Positions 7,016-16,856 of a DNA stretch of 64,000 nt are shown here, piece by piece. The position numbers and the translations under genes were made by a program. The stretch's first letter is position 1, and the number at the start of each line of letters is the position of its first letter. A model generated the notes under the pieces. That model did no database searches and was not told the DNA's origin. It saw only the letters and a program-made list of their open reading frames with translations. The stretch covers positions 1 to 64,000 of the forward strand of contig NZ_JAVDPZ010000021.1 in the NCBI RefSeq assembly GCF_031453995.1, in the 5' to 3' direction. The stretch comes from Nitrobacter vulgaris. Lineage in GTDB: Bacteria > Pseudomonadota > Alphaproteobacteria > Rhizobiales > Xanthobacteraceae.

Positions 7016-9835
7016 TCATGACCGTCCATCATCCACTCGGCTCGCGACGATCTTGCCGAGCGCCGCATGAGCGGCGGCCAGACGCGCGATCGGCACGCGG
7101 TATGGTGAGCATGACACATAGTTCAATCCGATCTCGTGACAGAATGCCACCGAAACGGGATCGCCGCCGTGTTCGCCGCAGATGCCCACCTTGAGATTTG
7201 GCCGGGTCTTGCGGCCACGCGCGACGCCAATCTTCACCAGTTCTCCGACACCGCCGCGATCCACCGAGATGAATGGATCGATCTCCAAAATTCCCTTCGC
7301 GATATAGGCGCCAAGGAAGCTCGCCGCGTCGTCGCGGCTGATGCCAAACGTGGTCTGCGTGAGGTCGTTGGTGCCGAACGAAAAGAACTCCGCCGTTTCG
7401 GCGATCTCTCCTGCCGCCAGACAGGCGCGCGGCAATTCGATCATGGTGCCGACCTGGTAAGCCGGCTTGCCGCCGGTTTCGCGTGTCACCGATTGCGCGG
7501 TCATATCGATCCGCGTCTTGACCAGATCGAACTCCGCCTTGGTCGCGATGAGCGGCACCATGACTTCAACGGCGACGGCCTTGCCGGTGCGCTTTTCGGC
7601 CTCGATCGCCGCCTCGAAGATCGCCCGCGCCTGCATTTCGGCGATCTCGGGATAAACGATGGCAAGGCGGCACCCACGAAAGCCAAGCATGGGATTGAAT
7701 TCGGCGAGATTGCGAGCACGGTCAGCCAGCTTGCGCGGATCGGTATTCATCGCACGCGCGACTTCCTCGATCTCGGCCTGCGTATGCGGCAAAAATTCAT
7801 GGAGCGGAGGATCAAGCAATCGGATCGTGACCGGCAGGCCCTTCATGATCTCGAACAACTCGACGAAATCGGCGCGCTGCATCGGTAACAGCTTCGACAG
7901 CGCGGCGCGGCGCGCCTGCTCGTCTTCCGCCAGAATCATTTCTCGCACCGTACGGATGCGAGTCTCCTCGAAGAACATGTGCTCGGTGCGGCACAGACCG
8001 ATTCCCTCGGCACCAAACCTCACCGCCGTTCGCGCGTCGGCTGACGTGTCGCCGTTGACCCGGATGCCGAGCTTGCGAATCTCGTCGGCCCAGCCCATCA
8101 GCGTACCGAACTCACCGGACAGCTCCGGCTCGATCATCGACATCTGTCCCGCCAGCACCTCGCCGAGCGAACCGTCGATGGTGATGACGTCACCGACCTT
8201 GAAGGTGCGATCTCCGACTGCCATGGTGCCGCGTCCATAATCGACGCGGATGCTGCCGCAGCCGGAAACGCAGGGCTTGCCCATGCCGCGCGCGACCACC
8301 GCCGCGTGCGAGGTCATGCCGCCGCGCGTCGTCAAAATACCCTCAGCGGCATGCATACCGTGGATGTCTTCCGGACTGGTCTCGATCCGTACCAAGATAA
8401 CCTTGCGGCCGCCAGCCTGCAGCTTGGTTGCCTCCTCCGAAGAAAACACGATCTCACCCGCAGCCGCGCCGGGCGACGCCGGCAAGCCGGTGGCAACCAC
8501 GTCGCGCTGTGCGCTGGGATCGATGGTCGGATGCAGCAACTGATCAAGCGAGGCCGGATCGATACGGACCACCGCATCTTTCCTGGAGATCAGGCCCTCA
8601 TTGGCAAGTTCGACCGCGATGCGCAACGCGGCGCGCGCGGTACGTTTACCGCTTCGGGTCTGGAGCATCCACAGCTTGCCATCCTCGACCGTGAACTCCA
8701 TGTCCTGCATGTCGCGATAGTGCTTTTCGAGCAACCTGTAGATGCGCGTCAACTCCTTGAAGGATTCGGGCATTGCCGTTTCCATCGACGGCTTGTCGGA
8801 CCCGGACTCCTTGCGCGCCGCCTCGGTGAGGTCCTGCGGCGTGCGGATGCCTGCCACCACGTCCTCGCCCTGAGCGTTGATGAGAAACTCACCATAGAGC
8901 CGGCTTTCGCCGGTGGACGGATTGCGCGTGAACGCCACGCCGGTTGCCGATGTCTCACCCAGATTGCCAAACACCATGGCCTGCACGCTGACGGCGGTGC
9001 CCCACGACTCCGGAATATTGTGCAGGCTGCGATAAGTGACCGCCCGCGCATTCATCCAGGACGAGAACACTGCGCCGATCGCGCCCCACAGCTGCTCATA
9101 AGGATCTTGCGGAAAATCCTTGCCGGTCTCGCGTGCAACAGCCGTCTTGTACTTGCCCACCACCTCGACCCAGTCGTCGCCGGTCAGGTCCGTGTCAAGC
9201 GAATAGCCCCTGCCATCCTTGAACGTATCCAGAATGTCTTCGAAGTGATGATGCGCGAAGCCAAGCACGACATCCGAATACATAGTGATGAAGCGGCGAT
9301 AGCTATCATAAGCAAATCGCCGATCGCCAGAGAGCGCGGCCATAGCTTCGACGGTCTTGTCATTGAGGCCGAGATTGAGCACCGTATCCATCATGCCGGG
9401 CATCGAGGCGCGCGCTCCCGATCGCACCGAGACCAAAAGCGGATTGGCCGCGTCACCGAACACCTTGCCGGTTATTTTTGCGACGTACTGCAGTGCTTTT
9501 TCGACCTGTGGCTTCAGCTCCTTCGGATAGGATTTGTCATGCGCATAGAAAACCGCGCATACCGAGGTGGTAATCGTGAAGCCGGGAGGCACTGGCAAAC
9601 CGAGATTTGCCATCTCGGCGAGATTGGCACCCTTGCCGCCGAGCAGCTCCTTCAGTTCTGCTTTGCCCTCCGCCTTGCCGTCTCCAAACGTATAGACCCA
9701 CTTGCCCCTCGCCGGCGGCGTTGCGTTATTCGTCGCCTTCCCCGTGCCGGCGGAATTTCGCTTTTTCGCCCGGGATTTTGTAGATGTTTTTGATTTCGTT
9801 GCAGGCTTTTTCGACTTCGAGGCAGCTTTGGCCAT
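7016..9835 (-). CDS. ppdK: Pyruvate, phosphate dikinase
   Basis: Interconverts pyruvate, ATP and Pi with phosphoenolpyruvate, AMP and PPi, supporting gluconeogenesis or glycolysis. The 939-residue protein has the N-terminal ATP-grasp domain (GGKGANLAEM, then GARASMPGMMDTVLNLGLND), the swivelling phosphohistidine domain with the catalytic histidine in GGMTSHAAVVARGMG, and the C-terminal TIM barrel with FSFGTNDLTQTTFG and the catalytic cysteine in GICGEHGGDP. It is about 45 residues longer than typical members because of an N-terminal tail rich in lysine, serine, threonine and alanine. That tail is in frame with no better internal start before the folded domain. Confidence 0.95.
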   Translation of the reverse strand: MAKAASKSKKPATKSKTSTKSRAKKRNSAGTGKATNNATPPARGKWVYTFGDGKAEGKAELKELLGGKGANLAEMANLGLPVPPGFTITTSVCAVFYAHDKSYPKELKPQVEKALQYVAKITGKVFGDAANPLLVSVRSGARASMPGMMDTVLNLGLNDKTVEAMAALSGDRRFAYDSYRRFITMYSDVVLGFAHHHFEDILDTFKDGRGYSLDTDLTGDDWVEVVGKYKTAVARETGKDFPQDPYEQLWGAIGAVFSSWMNARAVTYRSLHNIPESWGTAVSVQAMVFGNLGETSATGVAFTRNPSTGESRLYGEFLINAQGEDVVAGIRTPQDLTEAARKESGSDKPSMETAMPESFKELTRIYRLLEKHYRDMQDMEFTVEDGKLWMLQTRSGKRTARAALRIAVELANEGLISRKDAVVRIDPASLDQLLHPTIDPSAQRDVVATGLPASPGAAAGEIVFSSEEATKLQAGGRKVILVRIETSPEDIHGMHAAEGILTTRGGMTSHAAVVARGMGKPCVSGCGSIRVDYGRGTMAVGDRTFKVGDVITIDGSLGEVLAGQMSMIEPELSGEFGTLMGWADEIRKLGIRVNGDTSADARTAVRFGAEGIGLCRTEHMFFEETRIRTVREMILAEDEQARRAALSKLLPMQRADFVELFEIMKGLPVTIRLLDPPLHEFLPHTQAEIEEVARAMNTDPRKLADRARNLAEFNPMLGFRGCRLAIVYPEIAEMQARAIFEAAIEAEKRTGKAVAVEVMVPLIATKAEFDLVKTRIDMTAQSVTRETGGKPAYQVGTMIELPRACLAAGEIAETAEFFSFGTNDLTQTTFGISRDDAASFLGAYIAKGILEIDPFISVDRGGVGELVKIGVARGRKTRPNLKVGICGEHGGDPVSVAFCHEIGLNYVSCSPYRVPIARLAAAHAALGKIVASRVDDGRS

Positions 9836-9963
9836 GGTTTGAAACCATTCCTCGTAAGGGAAACCGTGCGCGCCTTACACCACGTTTCGACAACGCCGCG
9901 CAAGCTACGCGAACTGCCTTGTCCTGAAGTGATATCGACGCACAATTCAAGTTCGGAGCACAA

Positions 9964-9995
9964 CGCAAAACAGCCCGGCTTGCGCCGGGCTGTTT
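9964..9995 (-). terminator. Rho-independent terminator after ftsH
   Basis: A perfect 12-bp inverted repeat, AAACAGCCCGGC at 9968-9979 and its complement at 9984-9995, with a 4-base loop. On the minus strand the stem runs into TTTT, so it ends the ftsH transcript and insulates ppdK from the tilS-ftsH unit. Confidence 0.85.
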
Positions 9996-10033
9996 GATTT
10001 AGACGTCGATGGATAGCACCGAACGTTCGGCGC

Positions 10034-11956
<1,923 letters not shown>

Positions 11957-12318
11957 CGATCTTCCTTCGAGGCCGCGCGGATCGCAGCCGGATATCCCTG
12001 CATCGACTTAATAGATGGGGGTTGCCGAGACGTATACAATCTAGGCGCGGAGGTTGCCCCTGCCAAGGGAACCGGGTGAAACTCTTATTAAATAAAACCT
12101 ATTCGGCCCTGGCAGTTGACACAAGGTTTCGCATTTCCAATATTTCTGCTTATCACCTCTTTGATCCGCTTCATCTTTCAAGCTTAGCCCGGCGGAGTCT
12201 GCGGTCGCTTCATATTTTTGAAGCATGGTGACGCTTGACGGAACTTGACGCGGGGCGGAAATGAGACCCGCTTTGGATTACAGGCTAGGTCCTCTGCGCG
12301 GCGATTAACCAAGCCGCA
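11957..12318. other. Intergenic region upstream of ftsH
   Basis: A 362-base gap between the tilS stop and the ftsH start, both on the minus strand. Its length suggests ftsH has its own promoter, as is usual for this heat-inducible gene. On the minus strand a CTTGGC box is followed about 18 bases later by CTAGAT, loosely like a heat-shock promoter, but the match is too weak to call. No small gene is evident. Confidence 0.4.
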
Positions 12319-13362
12319 TTAGTTGGTCCGACGCCGGGGCGGTGCCGGCTCGACGCTGATCCGCTCGGAGGTAAGCGTCACCAGCGCCCCCGCCAACGTC
12401 CTTCTGAGCAAAACGCGTCGGCCGAAACCCGCATGATTTGCGGCGCTTTCGAGCGCCAAGAGCAGAGCCTCAACCTTACCCAATTCAGCCCGCCCCTCAC
12501 AGCCGATACGATCGATCACCCGCAACAACAATCGAACCTTGATCTCCTCCGAGAGGACCGCAAACGCCTCCGTTCGAAAGCCCGGACGCTGCGCGTCGTC
12601 ATCCTGCAGGGCCAGATAACGCTCCGCGCCGTCGACGAGGAGTTCCAGCGCTGTATTAGCTCGCGCCAGACGCGATGCAAGCCGCGTCAGGTTATGGGCA
12701 TCGCATCCTTCCTCCGCCAGCGCCGGCATCAGAGTACGCAAACGCGGACGCGTGAAATTGAGGTCGCGATTGGTTGGATCCTCCACGTAGTCGATCTTTG
12801 CCTTCTTCAGCGTCGCAATCAGCCTCGACTTCGGAACATTCAGAAACGGCCGGGCAAGGATGAACCCGTCACGCATCGTTTCACGTGCCATTGCGGAGAG
12901 GCCCGCAATGCCGCTGCCGCGTGATAATCGCATCAGAACGGTTTCCGCCTGATCATCACAGGTGTGAGCGGTGAGGATATGCAATGCGCCGTGGGCACGC
13001 GCTGTTCTCGCCAGCAGGCGGTAGCGGGCGTCTCGCGCGGCCGCCGGTAATCCGGATTCCGGTTTGGCGCCGCTCCAGCGCACGATGCGGTGGGTCACGC
13101 CGAGCGAGGTTGCGAGCAGCTTGACCTGCCGCGCCTCGCGCGCGGAGCCACGCCGCAGGCCATGATCGATCGTGACAGCAATGAGGTCGGGACCGCCTGT
13201 CATTGCGCGCCGCCAACGTGCCGCGAGCCACATCAGCGCCATGGAATCGGGGCCGCCGGATACGGCGAGGACGAGTGCGCGGGCCGCTTTCCAGTCCGCG
13301 AACAGCGTTTTCGCTTCCGTTGCCGAAATCGGCAAAGCGGAGCCCGTTTTCGGTGGCTTCAT
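12319..13362 (-). CDS. tilS: tRNA(Ile)-lysidine synthase
   Basis: Adds lysine to the wobble cytidine of the AUA-reading tRNA(Ile), an essential step. The 347-residue protein has the PP-loop ATPase motif VLAVSGGPDSMAL near the N-terminus, then IDHGLR and HTCDDQAETVLMRLSRGSG, both characteristic. The ATG at 13362 is preferred over an upstream in-frame reading at 13407, which would overlap the end of the VOC gene. It lies between cpoB and ftsH, the standard position in alphaproteobacteria, with the VOC gene interposed. Confidence 0.92.
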   Translation of the reverse strand: MKPPKTGSALPISATEAKTLFADWKAARALVLAVSGGPDSMALMWLAARWRRAMTGGPDLIAVTIDHGLRRGSAREARQVKLLATSLGVTHRIVRWSGAKPESGLPAAARDARYRLLARTARAHGALHILTAHTCDDQAETVLMRLSRGSGIAGLSAMARETMRDGFILARPFLNVPKSRLIATLKKAKIDYVEDPTNRDLNFTRPRLRTLMPALAEEGCDAHNLTRLASRLARANTALELLVDGAERYLALQDDDAQRPGFRTEAFAVLSEEIKVRLLLRVIDRIGCEGRAELGKVEALLLALESAANHAGFGRRVLLRRTLAGALVTLTSERISVEPAPPRRRTN

Positions 13363-13378
13363 CGCTTGTGCGGTCGAT

Positions 13379-13762
13379 CTAGTCCGAACCACCGATGCCC
13401 ATCCCAAATGTCAGGCGGTTGCCGTCCAGATCGTCGATATCGAAATCACGCATGCCGTAGGGACGATCGCCCGGCGGATGCACTATGGTCGCCCCGCGCG
13501 ACTTCAGCTCATCGTGCAGCGCGTCGACCTCGGTCACAAACACGTTGACGGCGCCTTGGCCGGATTCGCGTGGCGTCTTGTTCGCGGCCTGGAAATGAAT
13601 CGTAACGTCGCCCCGCTCGACGCCGCCGTAGAAAACCGGATCACCGTAGGTGAAGCCGACCTTGAAGCCGAGGACGTCGCGATAATGAGCAACGGCTTTG
13701 GGGACGTCCTGGACCACGAACAGGGTCGCGGCCGAACAAAATTGCGGGGCATGAGGGCTCAT
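13379..13762 (-). CDS. VOC-family (glyoxalase/bleomycin resistance-like) protein
   Basis: A 127-residue single VOC module: SAATLFVVQDVPKAVAHYRD at the start, VFYGGVERGDVTIHF in the middle, and FDIDDLDGNRLTFG at the end. These are the beta-alpha-beta repeats of the fold. Family members bind a metal or small hydrophobic compounds, but the ligand cannot be told. An excellent SD, AAGGAG, lies 9 bases before the ATG. It is inserted between cpoB and tilS and probably shares their transcript. Confidence 0.8.
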   Translation of the reverse strand: MSPHAPQFCSAATLFVVQDVPKAVAHYRDVLGFKVGFTYGDPVFYGGVERGDVTIHFQAANKTPRESGQGAVNVFVTEVDALHDELKSRGATIVHPPGDRPYGMRDFDIDDLDGNRLTFGMGIGGSD

Positions 13763-13818
13763 CGGACACGCTCCTTATAGTCGGAGACCCGCCCGAATTT
13801 ACGCGATCCGGCGCATGT

Positions 13819-13928
13819 TCTCTAGAGCGCGATCCGCAAAAGTGGATTCCGGTTTTGCGTCCGATCGCGTTCTAAATATTGAGAATATGCATGATCCGCC
13901 AAACCGCTCACACTTTGGCGGATCATGC
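13819..13928. repeat. Paired palindromic repeat element in the cpoB-VOC gap
   Basis: Two adjacent hairpins. The first, about 13819-13874, has arms AGAGCGCGATC/GATCGCGTTCT and inner CGCAAAA/TTTTGCG. The second is a perfect 15-bp inverted repeat, GCATGATCCGCCAAA at 13889-13903 and its complement at 13914-13928, with a 10-base loop. The first matches the general form of the palindromic repeats of Bradyrhizobiaceae. The pair begins one base beyond the cpoB stop, so it could end or stabilise that transcript. Confidence 0.7.
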
Positions 13929-13929
13929 G

Positions 13930-14886
13930 CTAGCACTTTACCCGCCTCTGCTCACGGTCCACGGCCTGTTTCACTCCGGCGGAGGCGCGGGGATATTTGC
14001 GCGTGACCTCACCAAGCGCGGCGCAGGCGGCCTCTTTTTCTTTCAGCGCGGCCAGCGATTGTCCGAGCCGAAGCAACGCATCGGCCGCCTTTGCCGAACT
14101 GTCGTACTTTGTGGTCACGCCGAGGAAAGACTCAGCAGCCTCGCGATATTTCTGGCGCTGAAACAGGCTTTCTCCGAGCCAGTACTGCGCGTCACCCGTC
14201 AGAGCATCGGAAGGGTATTTCTGGGTGAAATTGCGCATGGTTTCCTCGGCAAGCGCATAGTCCTTGCGCTGCATGTAGCCAATGCCAAGATCGAATTCGT
14301 CCCGCGGCGTCGCCGATGGCGGCAGTGTTGTCAGGCCCCCCGAATTAAGCGGAGCGTTGCCGGTCGTCGGATAGTTCCCCGAAGAGCGTGGACCGACGTT
14401 GGCGAGATCGAGCGGAGCGCCGGCTTCGCGGCCGCCGGGCGAACCTACGGCCGTCGCCGGGACCGGCATCTGTCCGCCGCCGAGCGCGCGCGGCGCACCC
14501 GGGGCATTAGGGTTCTGACTGGGGTTGAAGGCATCACCCCGATGACCTTGCGCAGGCACGGGCACGACCTGCTCCTGCACGAGGGGTGGCTGACCTCCTC
14601 GCTGATCGTAATTCGGCTGAGGCGAACCGGCGTTTGGATTTGCCGGCGCAGTCGCCGCGACGCCAGGTGATGCCGTTCCAGGCTGCAACTGCTGCAGCTG
14701 TTGTTCGAGCATCCGATTCCGGTGCTGCAACTCTTCGTTCTGCCCGGTCAGGGTTCGCAGCTGCTGTTCCAGTTGCTGGATGCGGAGTTCGGGATCGACG
14801 TCATATTGCGCGGAGACATGTGACGAAAGCACGAGCATCGTGGCAACGGCCATTGCGCGTGCAAACCTCGAAGGTATGGATGACAT
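13930..14886 (-). CDS. cpoB: Tol-Pal associated periplasmic protein CpoB (YbgF)
   Basis: A 318-residue periplasmic protein that coordinates peptidoglycan synthesis with outer membrane constriction together with Tol-Pal. It has a signal peptide (AMAVATMLVLSSHVSAQ), an N-terminal coiled coil that trimerises (RIQQLEQQLRTLTGQNEELQ), a long proline- and glycine-rich linker, and C-terminal TPR repeats (DEFDLGIGYMQRKDYALAEE, then GDAQYWLGESLFQRQKYREA). The linker, about residues 70-195, is longer than in E. coli. The gene follows pal in the usual order. Confidence 0.92.
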   Translation of the reverse strand: MSSIPSRFARAMAVATMLVLSSHVSAQYDVDPELRIQQLEQQLRTLTGQNEELQHRNRMLEQQLQQLQPGTASPGVAATAPANPNAGSPQPNYDQRGGQPPLVQEQVVPVPAQGHRGDAFNPSQNPNAPGAPRALGGGQMPVPATAVGSPGGREAGAPLDLANVGPRSSGNYPTTGNAPLNSGGLTTLPPSATPRDEFDLGIGYMQRKDYALAEETMRNFTQKYPSDALTGDAQYWLGESLFQRQKYREAAESFLGVTTKYDSSAKAADALLRLGQSLAALKEKEAACAALGEVTRKYPRASAGVKQAVDREQRRVKC

Positions 14887-15139
14887 TTTGGCCTGTCGAC
14901 TGAATAAACGTCACATCGAAAGCGCACCCATTGAAAACTTGAGTACACCGAAAATGTGACTTGGTCCAACAACAACAATCACTTTACGACGATCTTGCCG
15001 GTCAGTCTTCTCCTTAAATATTTTCGTGGCGTTAAGGGTGAAAACGGCGCCCTCTGGCTTGAGCTGCAGATAACAGCGGGTTTGCATCGTCAAGACAGAA
15101 GGCAGAAGCCGGCTTTTATTTCATCAATCATCCTGGCGC

Positions 15140-15167
15140 AAAAAAACCGGCGCCCCAAGAGCGCCGG
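15140..15167 (-). terminator. Rho-independent terminator after pal
   Basis: On the minus strand CCGGCGC and GCGCCGG (15047-offset arms at 15047+100, that is 15147-15153 and 15161-15167) form a stem followed by seven T residues (15140-15146). It lies 26 bases past the pal stop, so cpoB is probably transcribed from its own promoter or by read-through. Confidence 0.85.
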
Positions 15168-15193
15168 CTGAAAACAAAATAAGAAGGGACGCC

Positions 15194-15691
15194 TCAGGAA
15201 CTGGCGTTGAGCACCGTGACAGCGCGACGGTTCTGTGACCAGCAGGAAATGTCGTTGCAGACCGCGACCGGGCGCTCTTTGCCATAGGAAATAGTCCGCA
15301 TCCGGCCCGGATCGATGCCGCGCGACGCAAGGAAAGAGCGAACCGTCTGCGCGCGGCGGGCGCCGAGCGCAATGTTATACTCGCGGGTGCCTCGTTCATC
15401 CGCATGGCCTTCGACGGTGAAGGAATAGCGATTGTAGGTCTGCAGCCAATGCGCCTGTTTCTCCAGCGTCGTTATCGCCTGTGGCGACAGGCTGGTCTGG
15501 TCGCTCTCGAAGAAAACGCGGTCGCCGACATTGACCACGAAATCCTGCTGGCTGCCCGGGGTCGCGGCGCCGGCCATCCCGCCGCCCCTCCCGTCCATCG
15601 GATTTTTATTAGCGCAAGCACCCATCGACAGCGCCGCCGCAACCACGGCGGCGAGCTTCAATCCCCGGAGGAATCGCTTCTGATTTAACAT
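15194..15691 (-). CDS. pal: Peptidoglycan-associated lipoprotein Pal
   Basis: Outer-membrane lipoprotein that binds peptidoglycan and is pulled to the division site by TolQRAB. The 165-residue protein has a lipoprotein signal peptide ending in LSMGAC, so the cysteine at about residue 26 is lipidated. The OmpA-like domain follows, with VFFESDQTSLSP, the peptidoglycan-binding GHADERGTREYNIALGARRA and ISYGKERP. A strong SD, GGAGG, precedes the ATG. Confidence 0.97.
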   Translation of the reverse strand: MLNQKRFLRGLKLAAVVAAALSMGACANKNPMDGRGGGMAGAATPGSQQDFVVNVGDRVFFESDQTSLSPQAITTLEKQAHWLQTYNRYSFTVEGHADERGTREYNIALGARRAQTVRSFLASRGIDPGRMRTISYGKERPVAVCNDISCWSQNRRAVTVLNASS

Positions 15692-15934
15692 TCCGGAGCC
15701 TCCACGCTCGCGTTTTCCACTGTTATTCGCTCTACAGGGTGATGGTTAAGCGAACGTTCCGTCAACCTTGATGAGAGGTTGCTCGATTGCATCAAATGCC
15801 ATGTTTGCGAAAGAAGCGCCCGCGATGGTTAATAAGCCGCAAATGTGGCGCGAGGGTGAACCGACAGCGATTTCACAACCGCGCGGTCCGCGGAGTCCGC
15901 CCCTGAACCCACATCACAACAATTAGGTCGGATA

Positions 15935-16675
15935 TCAGGACCTCGGGACGATCGAGGGTCGTGTGAACGAAAACGGAGAATCGGTGGGCACCAGAGTTGC
16001 GGTGCCAGCTCTGCGCTCGAATAACATTCGACGTTCGAAATAGCTCGAACGGAGATACGGATAGCGGGCGAAGACCTTTTCGCGCGAGGCCGGAAAATCG
16101 ACCGCCATCAGACAGATCGGCTTGACGAGACCAGGATACCGGCGTGGAGGACTCAACGGCTGGTGATCAAATAAACGCCGGTAGAACGACCGGTGTTCGG
16201 CGCGAACGGTGGCCAGACCAAGGTCCGCATTGAAGAAACTGCAGGCGACGAAGCATAGACGGAGCGTGATGTAGGGCAATTCAGGAAATCGGCCCGCGAG
16301 CTCCGGATCCGCCACGAAGCGGGTCGGGTCGACCATAACCTTGCCCCGATCGACTTCCGGCTGGAGATAATCGTTAAACACATCCACCGAGGGACTGCGC
16401 GGATGCTCCGGCGACGAAATGCTGAGACGAATGGAACTGGCGAGCGCGCCGTCCAGATAGATGCCAAAAATCCAGGAATTCGGCATATCGTCGAAACGAT
16501 CGAAGATTTTATGGTCGCGGTTGGTCTCGATCGCGCCCTCATTCAGGTAGGCACGATATCGAAGGCGGTAGATGATATCCCTATCTGCCGGCGTTTCCAC
16601 CAAGCGATAATCAACCCGATCCAGAAGTTCGATACTTCGGTCTACAGGCTTGGCGACTGTTAGAGCCAAACTCAT
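15935..16675 (-). CDS. FeeM-like N-acyl amino acid synthase / acyltransferase
   Basis: A 246-residue soluble protein resembling the FeeM family, GNAT-fold enzymes related to acyl-homoserine-lactone synthases that join a fatty acyl chain from acyl-ACP to an amino acid. Supporting features are the N-terminal YRLRYRAYLNEGAI, the central VDPTRFVADPELAGRFPELP and the helical FVACSFFNADLGLATVRAEH. The ATG at 16675 is preferred to a GTG three codons upstream. It sits between pal and a GGDEF-EAL gene, inside what is normally an unbroken tolB-pal pair. The product is not predictable from sequence. Confidence 0.65.
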   Translation of the reverse strand: MSLALTVAKPVDRSIELLDRVDYRLVETPADRDIIYRLRYRAYLNEGAIETNRDHKIFDRFDDMPNSWIFGIYLDGALASSIRLSISSPEHPRSPSVDVFNDYLQPEVDRGKVMVDPTRFVADPELAGRFPELPYITLRLCFVACSFFNADLGLATVRAEHRSFYRRLFDHQPLSPPRRYPGLVKPICLMAVDFPASREKVFARYPYLRSSYFERRMLFERRAGTATLVPTDSPFSFTRPSIVPRS

Positions 16676-16788
16676 TGGGAGCACCCTCGCCGTCTGATTC
16701 CAGCAGACAATCGAAGGTTAACGATTCGTTAATAAAATGAAAAGATAACAAAACATTAATGTTAGTGTATCCTCACATTCTTTCAATG

Positions 16789-16813
16789 CACCACCCTCGA
16801 CTCGAAGGTGGTG
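16789..16813. other. Inverted repeat downstream of the GGDEF-EAL gene
   Basis: CACCACC at 16789-16795 and GGTGGTG at 16807-16813 form a 7-bp hairpin without a T run. It lies between the GGDEF-EAL stop and the FeeM-like start in a locally AT-rich stretch. It could be a weak terminator or an operator for the FeeM-like gene. Confidence 0.35.
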
Positions 16814-16856
16814 GCATGCCCTTAGGGAGAAATCTAAGCGATCGACCGGACGACCT

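Noticed and set aside
8306..9793. Plus-strand reading frame of 495 codons opposite ppdK
   Set aside because: A shadow of the high-GC codon bias; the minus strand encodes a complete, conserved dikinase.
11957..12318. Heat-shock promoter of ftsH
   Set aside because: CTTGGC and CTAGAT have about the right spacing but match the consensus poorly; kept only as a remark.
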